Source: Halomonas saccharevitans
GTDB lineage: Bacteria; Pseudomonadota; Gammaproteobacteria; Pseudomonadales; Halomonadaceae
NCBI RefSeq assembly: GCF_900116405.1
Contig: NZ_FPAQ01000002.1
Coordinates: 62,001-126,000, forward strand
Length of the DNA stretch: 64,000 nt
Direction of reading: 5' to 3'
In this document: positions 25,886 through 35,350 of the stretch, one piece after another
How positions within the stretch are numbered: position 1 is the first letter of the stretch
How the letters are laid out: each line of letters begins with the position of its first letter
The notes under the pieces: generated by a model
What the model was told of the DNA's origin: nothing
Database searches by the model: none
Seen by the model: the letters and a program-made list of their open reading frames with translations, nothing else
Position numbers and translations under genes: made by a program

Positions 25886-26170
25886 CCGGCGTGGTCTCGG
25901 TGGATGAGTCGTATCACGTGTGCCCGATGCTGGAGCGCCTCGGCGGCATCGATTTCCACGGCGAGGTCATGAAGCCCGGCAAGTCCTTCGTGCTGGGTCG
26001 GCTCGGCGTCTTGCTGGAGGCTAGCACCCCGCGTGTCGGCCTGCCCTTCGAAGCAGGGGCGCCTACGGCGACTGTCCCGGCGCCCAGTTCCGCGACTGAC
26101 CTGCCGCGGCGGCGCCGGTTCTGCAGGCCGGTGCGCAGGGTGTCGTGGCTCGCCTGGGGCGTGGCCGTAG
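25886..26170 (+). pseudogene. Decayed second copy of the moeA-dnr junction
   Basis: Translation from about 25888 gives VVSVDESYHVCPMLERLGG and FHGEVMKPGKSF, clearly matching the MoeA segment GVSVGEEDHVRPVLERLGG / FHGVAMKPGKPL encoded at about 24290-24440. The match then jumps to the region equivalent to 24725-24840: the end of moeA plus the start of dnr, with shared CTGTCCCGG.GCCCAGTTCC and GACTGACCTG-like stretches. Around 280 bp between the two matches is deleted. The remaining 26171-26358 of this 473-bp gap shows no gene, only the leader of the next gene with an AAGGA site. Confidence 0.75.
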
Positions 26171-26358
26171 CGGTGAAGAGATGAAAGAAGGGGTCGCCTT
26201 TTCGGTAGGCCGTTCCTGGTGACTCTGCTTAGATGGTCCTGGCCAACGCCCTTCAAAGCCTGTCGGGCCCAACGCTCCTCGGCCGCCTTGATCGTTCGAC
26301 GCCGACAGTCCCCTCATCAGGGTGCCGCCACCTCGGGCCCCACCGCCAAGGACTTCGC

Positions 26359-27726
26359 ATGAACCCTACTGCAACGGCTCACGTCACCGCGGACGAGATC
26401 CGCGACCGCTTCTCCCGCGCCATGTCGGCCATGTACCAGGCTGAGGTGCCTCAGTACGAGACCCTGCTCGAGCTGGTGGCCGACGTGAACCAGGAGGTCC
26501 TCGAGCGTGATGCGGCCCTGGCCGAGCGGCTCGCGGCCCACGACGAGCTGAATCGCCTCGGCGTCGAGCGCCACGGCGCCATCCGCGTGGGCACCGCCGA
26601 CGAGCTCGCTATGCTGCGCCGCCTGTTTGCGGTGATGGGCATGCATCCGGTGGGCTACTACGACCTCTCCGAAGCCGGTGTGCCGGTGCACTCCACGGCC
26701 TTCCGCCCCGTCGACGACGCCGCCCTGGCGCGCAACCCCTTCCGCATCTTCACTTCGCTGCTGCGCCTGGAGCTGATCGAGAGCGAGGCGCTGCGCGAAC
26801 GCGCCGCGGCGATCCTGGCCGAGCGCGATATCTTCACCGCCGACGCCCGCGAGCTGATCGCCCTCCACGAGTCCCAGGGCGGCCTCAGCGATCAACAGGC
26901 CGATCGCTTCGTCGCCGAGGCGCTGGAGACCTTCCGCTGGCACCGCGATGCGACCGTGGACCTGGATACCTATGAGGCCCTGCATGCCGAGCACCGCCTG
27001 ATCGCCGACGTGGTCTGTTTTCGCGGCCCGCATATCAACCACCTGACGCCGCGCACCCTGGACATCGACGAGGTCCAGCGGCGCATGCCGGCGGCCGGTA
27101 TGAACCCCAAGGACGTGATCGAGGGACCGCCGCGCCGCGACTGCCCGATCCTGCTGCGCCAGACCAGCTTCAAGGCGCTGGAGGAGGTGACCCGGTTCAA
27201 GGGCGAGCGCCAGGGTACCCACACTGCCCGTTTCGGCGAGATCGAGCAGCGCGGCGTAGCCCTGACGGCCGAGGGTCGCGCGCTCTATGATCAGTTGCTC
27301 AGTGCGTCTCGCCAGCAGACCCAGGGGCTCGATAATGCGGCCCACCAGCGGGTGCTGTCCGAGGTCTTCGCCGACTTCCCCGATGACGAGGCCGAGCTGC
27401 GCCGCCAGGGGCTGGCCTTCTTCGAGTACCGGCTCAGTGAGGCCGGGCGCGCCGCTGGCAGGGTCGAGGAGCGCGACCCGGAGGCGCTGATCGAGCAGGG
27501 CCTGGCGACGGCACGACCGATCACCTACGAGGACTTCCTTCCGGTCAGCGCGGCGGGCATCTTCCAGTCCAACCTGGGCGGCGGCGAGAACGCGGCCTAT
27601 GTCGGCAATGCCAACCGCGAGGCCTTCGAGGCGGCACTCGGCGCGGCCGTCACCGATGAGCTGGCGCTCTACGCCGAGCGCGAGCGGGCCTCCCGAGCGG
27701 CGGTCCTCGAGGCCCTCGCGGGCTGA
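26359..27726 (+). CDS. HglS-type 2-oxoadipate dioxygenase/decarboxylase (DUF1338)
   Basis: A 455-residue protein of the DUF1338/YdcJ family, in which HglS is an Fe(II) enzyme converting 2-oxoadipate to D-2-hydroxyglutarate in lysine catabolism (family knowledge). The expected metal-site neighbourhood is seen at ERHGAIRVG (H72) and in FRGPHINHLTPRTLDID; the family signature AVMGMHPVGYYDLS is present. The ATG at 26359 follows CCAAGGAC and matches the family N-terminus. No other lysine-degradation gene is adjacent, so substrate is inferred from family only. Confidence 0.85.
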   Translation: MNPTATAHVTADEIRDRFSRAMSAMYQAEVPQYETLLELVADVNQEVLERDAALAERLAAHDELNRLGVERHGAIRVGTADELAMLRRLFAVMGMHPVGYYDLSEAGVPVHSTAFRPVDDAALARNPFRIFTSLLRLELIESEALRERAAAILAERDIFTADARELIALHESQGGLSDQQADRFVAEALETFRWHRDATVDLDTYEALHAEHRLIADVVCFRGPHINHLTPRTLDIDEVQRRMPAAGMNPKDVIEGPPRRDCPILLRQTSFKALEEVTRFKGERQGTHTARFGEIEQRGVALTAEGRALYDQLLSASRQQTQGLDNAAHQRVLSEVFADFPDDEAELRRQGLAFFEYRLSEAGRAAGRVEERDPEALIEQGLATARPITYEDFLPVSAAGIFQSNLGGGENAAYVGNANREAFEAALGAAVTDELALYAERERASRAAVLEALAG

Positions 27727-27745
27727 TCCCCCCCCTCGGGCGGAC

Positions 27746-27785
27746 GACGCGACACGGCCGGTCAATCGACCGGCCGTGTCGCGTC
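27746..27785. terminator. Strong terminator hairpin after the HglS-type gene
   Basis: Perfect 18-bp arms (starting GACGCGACACGG and ending CCGTGTCGCGTC) with a 4-nt AATC loop, 20 bp after the stop codon. No T-run follows. Confidence 0.75.
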
Positions 27786-27828
27786 TCGGGTATCCTTGGG
27801 CCCTCGCTATACCGTACAGGGTCGTCCC

Positions 27829-28599
27829 ATGCCGCTGCTCGAGAGCCTCTCGCCGCTCGCCGCCTCCCTCAACCTGCTGCTTATCCTGCTCTCCATGCTG
27901 ACGTCGGCCTTCACCGCGGCGGTGGGCGCCGGGGGCGGGGTGCTGATGATCATGGCGCTGGCCCAGGTGATGCCCGCGGCGGCGCTGATTCCGGTGCACG
28001 GCATGGTGCAGCTGGGCTCCAACGTCGGCCGCACGGTGATGACCTGGCGCCATATTGACCGTATGACGCTGGCTGCCTTCCTGCCCGGGGTGGCGCTCGG
28101 CGCCCTGGCCGCTGCCTGGCTGCTGATCCGGCTGCCGGCGGGGGTGCTGGAGCTGTGCATCGCCGCCTTCGTGCTCTTTACCCTGTGGGGGCCGGGGCTT
28201 TCCGGGCGCGCCCTGGGCCGCGTCGGCACCCTGATCGTCGGCGCGGTGACGACCTTGCTCTCCAGCCTGGTCGGCGCCAGCGGCCCGGTGGTGGCGGCCT
28301 TCATCAAGCAGCGCCAGACGGGACGGCTGGCCAAGGTGGCGACCTTCTCCGCCTGTATGGTGGCCCAGCATCTGACCAAGGCCTTCGTGTTCGGCATGGC
28401 GGGCTTCGTCTTTCACGACTGGCTGGCGCTGATGCTGGCGATGGTGGCGGCGGGCTTCCTCGGCACCTGGCTGGGGCTGCGCCTGCTGCACCGCCTTTCC
28501 GAGCGGCGCTTCGACGCGCTGTTCCGGTGGGCGCTGACGCTGCTCGCCCTGCGCCTGGCCTGGCTCGGCGCTCAGAACCTGGGGCTGGGTCTGGACTGA
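27829..28599 (+). CDS. TauE/SafE-family permease
   Basis: A 256-residue membrane protein with about eight helices and the TauE/SafE (COG0730) features: GAGGGVLMI after the first helix and VGASGPVVAAFI at the start of the second half. Members export sulfite, sulfoacetate or other anions; the substrate here is unknown. The ATG at 27829 starts at the family N-terminus; only a weak AGGGTCG lies upstream. Confidence 0.85.
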   Translation: MPLLESLSPLAASLNLLLILLSMLTSAFTAAVGAGGGVLMIMALAQVMPAAALIPVHGMVQLGSNVGRTVMTWRHIDRMTLAAFLPGVALGALAAAWLLIRLPAGVLELCIAAFVLFTLWGPGLSGRALGRVGTLIVGAVTTLLSSLVGASGPVVAAFIKQRQTGRLAKVATFSACMVAQHLTKAFVFGMAGFVFHDWLALMLAMVAAGFLGTWLGLRLLHRLSERRFDALFRWALTLLALRLAWLGAQNLGLGLD

Positions 28600-28727
28600 G
28601 GCCGTGACGGCGGCGTCGTTGAAAGCCGGCGCCGCGCCGAGCGGGTGGTTTCTGCGCGCTTGGCATATGCTGAGTGAGGTGGCCGGTGCTGGCCGGCCGC
28701 GCCTCAGGCTGCCACCGGGACCCTGCC

Positions 28728-31601
28728 ATGTCGCGTCGCCCTCTTTCCCTCCAGGCGCTGACGGTCCTGGCGATCGTTGCCCTGATGCTGATGATGGCAT
28801 CAGTGCTGCTATGGCACGGCGCCCGCGGCGCGGATCGCATCCTGGTCAGCGCCATGCAGGACACCAGCCACCAGCTCGCCGCGACGACCGAAGAGCGCTC
28901 ACAGCGCCTGATCGGGCCGGCTCGGGTGGTGTTGCTGCCCCTTTCCCACGCCAATCTGGGGATACAACAACGCCTTGCTGATCGCCTGACGGTGCTGCCC
29001 ATGCTGGCGGCGGCGTTGGAGGCCAGTCGGGTGGCCAGTGCCGTCTACATCGGCTACGACAACGGCGACTTCCTGTCGCTGCGTCCCGTGGCCCGCCTGG
29101 CGCCGAACTTGCTGCCTGCCATGAACGGGGTCGAGGACGCACATTACCTGGTTCAGGCGATCTTTCATGATCCCGGAAGCGACGTGCGTGTCGGTGAATG
29201 GCGTCTCTATGACGCCGATCTGGCGCTGCTCGACCGGCGCGTCATGCCGGACTACGACTACGATCCCCGTAATCGTCCCTGGTACCGCGAGGCGATGGCG
29301 TCGGATGGAGAGCACGTGACCGACCCCTATGTATTTTTCACCACTCGCGAGGTTGGCGTCACCCTGACGCATCGCAGCCAGAACGAACGGGCGGTGCTGG
29401 GCATCGATGCCTCCCTGGCAGACCTTGGCAACGAGATGGCGGGCTTCAAGCTCACCCCGGGGACACGGCTGGCGGTGGTCTCGAATCAGGGGCGCACGCT
29501 GGCGCATCCGGATATCGACAGCCTGTTGATCAACACCGCATCAGGACCTCGGCTGGGGACCCTGGAGGAGTTGGGCGACCCGATACTGGCTCGGCTGGAG
29601 GCGTTCGAGGGGAGCGACGAATCGACACGTTTCCAGGGACCTCACGAGGCCTGGTTCGGCATGCGCCTGCCGTTTAAGAGCATGGACGATGTGCAGGCCC
29701 ATCTGCTGATGGCGGTGCCTGAAAACGAACTGCTGGCCGGTACGCGCCGCCTGCTCTGGCAGCGAGCGGTGGTCGCCGTCGGGCTGGTGCTGGCCCTGCT
29801 TCCCCTCGGCATCTGGGTGGGGCATCGCCTCGGCCGACCCCTGCGCTCGCTCGCCGACCAGGTGCGCGCCCTGGCCGAGTTCGATTTCGCCGGCTATCGC
29901 GGTGTCGACTCGCCGATTCGCGAGGTCCAGCAGCTGAGCCAGGCGGTCGAGGGCATGGTCGGCAACATCACCGACTTCCAGCGGATGACCCGCACGCTCA
30001 GCAGTGACCCGCACCTTGAGACGATGCTCGCCGGCATCCTCGACGACCTGCTGCGCGTCACCACCAGCCAGCATGGCGCCATCTATCTGGTCGATGAGAC
30101 CGATGCGGACGCCTTCGCCCGCGCGGCCGAGGCGGGCAGCGGCGGGAGCGTGGCCCCGCTGCCCGAGCGCCTGAAGCTCGAGGCGCAGGGGCTGGCGGCG
30201 CTGCGCGACGAGTTCGAGGGTCGCGGGTATCTGGCCCAGCCGCTGTGCAATCGTAGCGGACAGCGCCAGGGGCTGCTGCTGCTGGCTCTGCGCGGGGCCG
30301 CCGAAGCGTCAGATGATCAGCCGTGGCGGCGCTTCGTCGAGGAGATCTCCGGGGTGGCCGCCGTGGCCATCGAGATGCGCCGGCTGCTGGAGGGAGAAAA
30401 GCGGCTGCTGGATGCCATCGTCGAGCTGATCGCCGGGGCCACCGATGCCAAGTCGCCGCATACCGGCGGCCACTGTTCGCGGGTGCCGCAGCTCGCGGAG
30501 ATGCTGTTGCAGGGCGTAGAGCGCGATCGCACCGGTCCCTTCGCCGCCGAGGCGGTGGGCGAGGACCGGCGCGCGGCCTTCCACCTGGCCGCCTGGCTCC
30601 ACGACTGCGGCAAGCTGACCACCCCGGACGAGGTCATGGAGAAGGCGACCAAGCTCGAGACGCGTTACAACCGCCTGCATGAGGTCCGCATGCGCTTCGA
30701 GGTGCTGTGGCGAGACGCCGACGTCGCCTACTGGCAAGGGTGTGCCAAGGGCGGCGATCCGAATCTTCTCGACGAGGCGCGGGAGCAGCGTCTGGCCGAG
30801 CTCCAGGCCGCCTATCGCCTGGTCGCCAATATCAATCTGGGCGGCGAGCATCTCGATGAGGGTCAGGCACAGCGGCTCGAGGAGATCGCGACGTGGCGCT
30901 GGTGGCGCCACTTCGACGACCGTCTAGGCGTCTCGCAGGAAGAGGCCCGTCGCCTGGCGCGGGAGCCCGAGTTAGAGCTGCCGGTGGCGGAGCCGCTGCT
31001 GGCGGACCGCCCTCGGCATCTCATCGACTGGGCGGTCAAGACGCCGCCAGTGGCGCCGGAAGATCCCGACAATCGCTGGCGTTTCGATATGCGCCCGCCG
31101 GCGGTGGCCGGTCATCAGGGGGAGCTCTATAACCTGCGGGTGGCGCGCGGCACCCTCAACGACGTGGAGCGCTTCCGCATCCAGGAGCACATCGTCCAGA
31201 CCATCATCATGCTCGAGTCACTGCCCTGGCCCGCTCATCTGCGCCGGGTGCCGGCCATCGCCGGCAACCATCACGAGCGGATGGACGGCCAGGGCTATCC
31301 GCGACGCCTGGTGCTGGCAGGGGCGAGCCTCGAGGAGCGCATCATGGCGGTGGCCGACGTCTTCGAGGCGTTGACCGCCGCCGACCGGCCCTACAAGCCG
31401 GGCATGTCGCTATCGCAGGCGCTGTCGATTCTGGCGGGCATGGCCCGGGAGGGGCACCTGGACCCCGAGGTCTTCCTGCTGCTGCTCGACAGCGGCGTGT
31501 GGCGTGATTACGCCGAGCGCTTCCTGAAACCCGAGCAGATCGTGCCCGTGGATATCGCGGCCCTCAAGGCCGAGGCCGGTCTGGTCTCCCCGGCCACCTG
31601 A
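28728..31601 (+). CDS. Large membrane HD-GYP phosphodiesterase with periplasmic sensor
   Basis: A 957-residue predicted c-di-GMP phosphodiesterase. Order: a membrane helix (about 10-32), a periplasmic Cache-like sensor (to about 325, with DYDYDPRNRPWYREA), a second helix (about 342-365), HAMP-like, a GAF-like domain (about 420-550), and an HD-GYP module with H625-D626 (HDCGK) and H848-H-E-x-x-DGQGYP. HD and GYP motifs are about 220 residues apart, much more than the usual 60-80, because of a helical insertion. The motif residues are intact, so activity is plausible. It appears monocistronic. Confidence 0.85.
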   Translation: MSRRPLSLQALTVLAIVALMLMMASVLLWHGARGADRILVSAMQDTSHQLAATTEERSQRLIGPARVVLLPLSHANLGIQQRLADRLTVLPMLAAALEASRVASAVYIGYDNGDFLSLRPVARLAPNLLPAMNGVEDAHYLVQAIFHDPGSDVRVGEWRLYDADLALLDRRVMPDYDYDPRNRPWYREAMASDGEHVTDPYVFFTTREVGVTLTHRSQNERAVLGIDASLADLGNEMAGFKLTPGTRLAVVSNQGRTLAHPDIDSLLINTASGPRLGTLEELGDPILARLEAFEGSDESTRFQGPHEAWFGMRLPFKSMDDVQAHLLMAVPENELLAGTRRLLWQRAVVAVGLVLALLPLGIWVGHRLGRPLRSLADQVRALAEFDFAGYRGVDSPIREVQQLSQAVEGMVGNITDFQRMTRTLSSDPHLETMLAGILDDLLRVTTSQHGAIYLVDETDADAFARAAEAGSGGSVAPLPERLKLEAQGLAALRDEFEGRGYLAQPLCNRSGQRQGLLLLALRGAAEASDDQPWRRFVEEISGVAAVAIEMRRLLEGEKRLLDAIVELIAGATDAKSPHTGGHCSRVPQLAEMLLQGVERDRTGPFAAEAVGEDRRAAFHLAAWLHDCGKLTTPDEVMEKATKLETRYNRLHEVRMRFEVLWRDADVAYWQGCAKGGDPNLLDEAREQRLAELQAAYRLVANINLGGEHLDEGQAQRLEEIATWRWWRHFDDRLGVSQEEARRLAREPELELPVAEPLLADRPRHLIDWAVKTPPVAPEDPDNRWRFDMRPPAVAGHQGELYNLRVARGTLNDVERFRIQEHIVQTIIMLESLPWPAHLRRVPAIAGNHHERMDGQGYPRRLVLAGASLEERIMAVADVFEALTAADRPYKPGMSLSQALSILAGMAREGHLDPEVFLLLLDSGVWRDYAERFLKPEQIVPVDIAALKAEAGLVSPAT

Positions 31602-31823
31602 CCGGACCGAGACGACTTCCCTGGTATCGCCTGGATCGTCGCCACGTCGCGCGCGTCGTCGCGATCCGGGAAACCCGTAAAACGCTCGCGAATCCTCGCT
31701 GTTCGTCGATCCAGGGGAGTCGGTCGAAAAATCGGAGAAAAGTCTGACCTCCGCCCTGTACAGGGCGCGGCGGCTAGCCATAATGTGGGAACGCTACTGG
31801 GAAAATACTCGAGGGAACGCATC

Positions 31824-33233
31824 ATGGTGCCTATCACAACAACTATCCGGCGCCGTAGAGGGGGCGCCTGTTCGCTGCTGGCCTGCCTGCTGCTGGCCTT
31901 CCTGTTGCTGAACGCTGGCCTGGCCCAGGCCGGCAACCCCCGCTATGCCGGTATCGTCATCGATGCCGACAGCCAGGAGATCCTCTACGCGGAGAACGCC
32001 GACCGGCTCCGCTATCCCGCCTCGCTGACCAAGATGATGACGCTCTACCTGACGTTCGAGGCCCTCGAGGATGGCAGCCTGAGCCTGAGCCAGCCGCTGC
32101 CGGTCTCCGCCTATGCGGCCTCCAAGCCGGCCTCCAAGCTCTACGTGAAGGCCGGCTCCACCATCCCGGTGGACACGGCCATCGATGCCCTGGTGATCAA
32201 GTCGGCCAACGACGTGGCCGTGGTGGTGGCCGAGGCGCTGGGCGGTAGCGACACGCGTTTTGCGCAGATGATGACCGACAAGGCCCGCGAACTCGGCATG
32301 CAGGACACCATCTTCCGCAATCCCAATGGCCTGCCCGATGCCGGCCAGGTCACCACCGCCCGAGACATGGCGGTGCTCTCTCGCCACCTGATGCGCGACT
32401 TCCCCCAGTACTATTCGCGCTTCTCGCGCACGCGCTTCACCTGGCACGGCAAGACCATTACCGGCCACAACCGCCTGTTGGACAGCTACCCCGGCGCCGA
32501 CGGCCTCAAGACCGGCTTCATCCGCGCCTCCGGCTTCAACGTCGCCACCTCGGCGGTACGCGGCGACCGTCGCCTGCTGACCGTTGTGATGGGCGGCTTC
32601 ACCGCCGCCTCGCGGGATGCGCATACCGCTGACCTGCTGAATCGTGGCTTCATGCGCGCCTCGCTGGCCGATGGCCACGGCTGGCTGGCCAACGCGGACA
32701 TCACCGGTGGTCGCCTCATGCCCGGTGAGCCCCAGGCACCGGGGCAGCCGATCGGTCGCGAGATGCGCCTGGCGAGCCTCAATGCGCCTGCCTCGCGCGC
32801 GGCCACCCCGGCCGTCAGCGAGGTCGCGGCTCCGGTCACGGCATCGGCACCGATCTCGGCTGCGCCGCGGATCGCTCGGGTGGAACGCCCCGCCTCGGTC
32901 GAGGCGGTGGCCCCGGCGCAGGGATCGGCCGAGGATCCCATTCGCGAGCTGATCGTCGATCGCGCTGCTCCGCCGCGTCCCCTGGCCCAGGGTCGCTGGG
33001 GCGTGCAGGTCGGCGCCTTCAGCGATGCCGGCCATGCCCGCAGCCTGGCCGCCCGAGCCGCCGATCGCCTGGCCAGTGAGCTCGCCAACGCCCGGGTCGC
33101 CGTGGGCAGCGTCGAGTCCGCCGGCGTCTACCGCGCCCGGCTGGTCGACATGAACGAGGGACAGGCGCATACCGCCTGCCGTCGCCTGGTGGCACAGGGC
33201 ATGGAGTGCATGGTGGTCCAGGCCAGCCTCTGA
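31824..33233 (+). CDS. D-alanyl-D-alanine carboxypeptidase with SPOR domain (PBP5/6 class)
   Basis: A 469-residue periplasmic class C low-molecular-weight PBP that trims peptidoglycan pentapeptides. After a signal peptide ending near AQAG, the motifs S67-L-T-K70, S127-A-N129 and K229-T-G are present. The PBP5 beta-rich domain and amphipathic anchor are replaced by an Ala/Pro-rich linker and a C-terminal SPOR domain (WGVQVGAFSDAGHARSLA), which should direct the enzyme to septal glycan. The ATG at 31824 follows GAGGGA. CATAAT near 31779-31784 may be its -10. Confidence 0.9.
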   Translation: MVPITTTIRRRRGGACSLLACLLLAFLLLNAGLAQAGNPRYAGIVIDADSQEILYAENADRLRYPASLTKMMTLYLTFEALEDGSLSLSQPLPVSAYAASKPASKLYVKAGSTIPVDTAIDALVIKSANDVAVVVAEALGGSDTRFAQMMTDKARELGMQDTIFRNPNGLPDAGQVTTARDMAVLSRHLMRDFPQYYSRFSRTRFTWHGKTITGHNRLLDSYPGADGLKTGFIRASGFNVATSAVRGDRRLLTVVMGGFTAASRDAHTADLLNRGFMRASLADGHGWLANADITGGRLMPGEPQAPGQPIGREMRLASLNAPASRAATPAVSEVAAPVTASAPISAAPRIARVERPASVEAVAPAQGSAEDPIRELIVDRAAPPRPLAQGRWGVQVGAFSDAGHARSLAARAADRLASELANARVAVGSVESAGVYRARLVDMNEGQAHTACRRLVAQGMECMVVQASL

Positions 33234-33277
33234 GGCCTTGCCCCGGCTCGCGCCACCGACTAGCCTGAGCCATCTGA

Positions 33278-33308
33278 CACCCCGCCGGCCTCCCAGGCCG
33301 GCGGGGTG
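33278..33308. terminator. Terminator hairpin after the carboxypeptidase gene
   Basis: Perfect 14-bp arms (CACCCCGCCGGCCT / AGGCCGGCGGGGTG) with a 3-nt loop, followed by ATCGTTTTCG. It lies between the dacA-type gene and the EamA gene. Confidence 0.8.
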
Positions 33309-33342
33309 ATCGTTTTCGTCGCCGCCAGGGAGGGCCGTCGGC

Positions 33343-34233
33343 ATGTCGTCGATCTACACGTCATCGACCTTCAAGGGAATCGGCTGCATGTGCCTGGGCG
33401 TGTTCTGCCTGGCACTGGGCGACGCCATCACCAAGTGGCTGGGCGAGGTGCACTCCCCGCTGCAGATCATCTTCTTTCGTACCCTGGTGTCGCTGCCGCT
33501 GATCGCCCTGATCGCGCGCTTCAACGGCGGCCTGCACACCCTGTCGACCCGCCGCCCCGGGGTGCATCTGCTGCGCGGCCTGATCTTCAGCGGCACCATG
33601 ATCTGCTTCATGTGGGGCCTGACCCTGCTGCCCCTGGCCGAGACCACGGCCATCGCCTTCGCCGCGCCGCTGTTCGTGACGGTCCTGTCGGTGCCGCTGC
33701 TCGGCGAGCGGGTCGACGGGCCGACGCTCGCCGCTACGCTGCTGGGCTTTCTCGGCGTGCTGGTGGTGATCCGCCCGGGAGGCGAGAGCTTTCAGCCCGG
33801 CGCCCTGGTGGTGGTCGGCGCGGCGGTGTTCTATGCCCTGACCATGCTCACCGCGCGCCGCTACGGCGATCGTGAGCACCTCTGGGCGATGGTCTTCTAC
33901 ACCACCCTGGTGCCGCTTCTGGTCTCGGCGACGACGCTGCCCTGGGTGTGGCAGACGCCGGCACCGCTGCACTGGCCGGCCTTCCTGGTAGCGGGCGTGC
34001 TCGGGGTGGGCGCCATGACCGGCCTGACCCTGGCATTTCGCTATGCGCCGGCGGCGCTGGTCGCGCCCTTCGACTACACGGCCCTGCTGTGGGCCGTGGG
34101 GCTGGGGTGGTGGTTCTGGGACGAGGTGCCGGACCTGTGGGTCTTCGTCGGCGGCACCCTGATCATCGCCAGCGGCCTGGCGATCGCCCACCACGAGCGG
34201 CGCACCACCCTGAAACGCCGGCCCACCGCCTGA
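33343..34233 (+). CDS. EamA/DMT-family transporter
   Basis: A 296-residue ten-helix drug/metabolite transporter with two EamA repeats (GDAITKWL..SPLQIIFFRTL in the first; GLTLAFRYAPAALVAPFDYTALLWA in the second). The substrate is not predictable. The last 60 bp of this gene recur in degraded form at 35351-35413. Confidence 0.87.
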   Translation: MSSIYTSSTFKGIGCMCLGVFCLALGDAITKWLGEVHSPLQIIFFRTLVSLPLIALIARFNGGLHTLSTRRPGVHLLRGLIFSGTMICFMWGLTLLPLAETTAIAFAAPLFVTVLSVPLLGERVDGPTLAATLLGFLGVLVVIRPGGESFQPGALVVVGAAVFYALTMLTARRYGDREHLWAMVFYTTLVPLLVSATTLPWVWQTPAPLHWPAFLVAGVLGVGAMTGLTLAFRYAPAALVAPFDYTALLWAVGLGWWFWDEVPDLWVFVGGTLIIASGLAIAHHERRTTLKRRPTA

Positions 34234-34234
34234 G
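34172..34234 (+). repeat. Direct repeat, left copy (3' end of the EamA gene)
   Basis: These 63 bp, including the EamA stop codon, match 35351-35413 with about six substitutions (around 90% identity by hand alignment). The repeats bracket the PepSY and cytochrome b561 genes. Confidence 0.85.
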
Positions 34235-34288
34235 GCCTCGCGGCCTGCGCGCTCCTCTCGACGCCCCCGTGCGTGGTGTTTCTCGCCT

Positions 34289-34305
34289 CTTAAGTCTCTC
34301 GTAAG
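34289..34305 (+). promoter_or_regulatory. Candidate QseB/PmrA-type box upstream of the PepSY gene
   Basis: CTTAAG-TCTCT-CGTAAG is a pair of direct hexamers with 11-bp period, one mismatch to the PmrA/QseB-type CTTAAG-N5-CTTAAG pattern. It is 106 bp before the PepSY ATG. Better versions of the same motif occur at 44379-44395 and 53131-53147. Confidence 0.5.
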
Positions 34306-34410
34306 TTCGATGCTCGATGATGAGCCTGTCCCCTTGCCGGCGGCGGCCGGGGGATGGCTATGGCCACCGCCTGGGTGGCCCTTCGACACCGACTCTCTGG
34401 AGATTTAGTC

Positions 34411-34689
34411 ATGAAGCGCACCCTGATCACCGGCATTCTCGCCACCGGCCTGATGACCGCAAGCCTTGCGGCGCTGGCCGGGCCGACCTGCACCGATGCC
34501 CCGCAGAGCGACTGGATGAGCGAGGAGGCCATGCAGCAGCAGATCGCCGACATGGGCTACGAGGTCAAGGAATTCAAGACCACCGATGGCAGGTGCTACG
34601 AGATCTACGGCTGGGACGACCAGCAGCGGCGCGTCGAGATCTACTTCAATCCGGTCGACGGCGAGATCGTCAAGCAGGAGATCGACTGA
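34411..34689 (+). CDS. Secreted PepSY-domain protein
   Basis: A 92-residue protein with a signal peptide (cleavage near ALA-GP) and one PepSY-like domain (AMQQQIADMGYEVKEFKTTDGRCYEIYG). PepSY proteins next to cytochrome b561 genes are often targets of QseBC/PmrAB-type systems. The ATG at 34411 follows CTGGAG. The cytochrome gene starts 13 bp downstream, so they form an operon. Confidence 0.85.
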   Translation: MKRTLITGILATGLMTASLAALAGPTCTDAPQSDWMSEEAMQQQIADMGYEVKEFKTTDGRCYEIYGWDDQQRRVEIYFNPVDGEIVKQEID

Positions 34690-34702
34690 AGGAGGCCGCG
34701 TC

Positions 34703-35278
34703 ATGAGAGGCAAGGTGAGCAGCCGGCGGGTTCGCGTCTGGGATCCGCTGGTGCGCCTCGTGCACTGGTCGCTGGTGGCCGGGTTCCTGGCCAACTACTT
34801 CCTCACCGAGGAGGGCGAGCGCTGGCATCAGTGGATCGGCTACGGCGTGGCGGCGCTGATCGGCGTGAGGATCCTGTGGGGCTTCGTCGGCCCCTGGTCG
34901 GCACGCTGGACGAGCTTCTGGCCGACCCCCGAGCGCCTTCGCGCATCGCTGCGTTCCGCGGCCGGCGCCGGCACCGGGGCGGCCCGGTCGAACCCCGGCA
35001 TCACCCATACCCCGCTGGGGGCGGTGATGATGCTGACGCTGCTGGCCCTGCTGCTGGGGCTGGGGGCCACTGGCTATATGATGGAGGAGACCGACCTCTT
35101 CTGGGGCGTCGCCTGGGTCGAGGAGGCCCATGAACTGATGAGCGATGCGATCCTCGCGCTGGTGCCCCTGCACGTGCTCGGCGCGCTCTGGGAGAGCCGC
35201 AAGCGGCAGGACAACCTGATCGCCGGCATGGTGCACGGCTACCATCGACCCCCGGGGCCTCCGCGCTCGGACGCCTGA
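34703..35278 (+). CDS. Cytochrome b561-like membrane protein
   Basis: A 191-residue four-helix diheme-type cytochrome b of the b561/Ni-Fe hydrogenase cytochrome subunit family. Candidate heme histidines are in LVRLVHWSL, GERWHQWIGY, EEAHELMSD and VPLHVLGAL. It probably transfers electrons in the inner membrane, perhaps to or from a periplasmic partner. AAGGAGG precedes the ATG, and the PepSY gene lies directly upstream. Confidence 0.88.
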   Translation: MRGKVSSRRVRVWDPLVRLVHWSLVAGFLANYFLTEEGERWHQWIGYGVAALIGVRILWGFVGPWSARWTSFWPTPERLRASLRSAAGAGTGAARSNPGITHTPLGAVMMLTLLALLLGLGATGYMMEETDLFWGVAWVEEAHELMSDAILALVPLHVLGALWESRKRQDNLIAGMVHGYHRPPGPPRSDA

Positions 35279-35350
35279 TCTCGGCCCGTCCCGATCCACG
35301 CCGTCAGCGCGCCTGCCGCGGTGACGGCGTCCTCGTTGGTCAGCGGCGAG

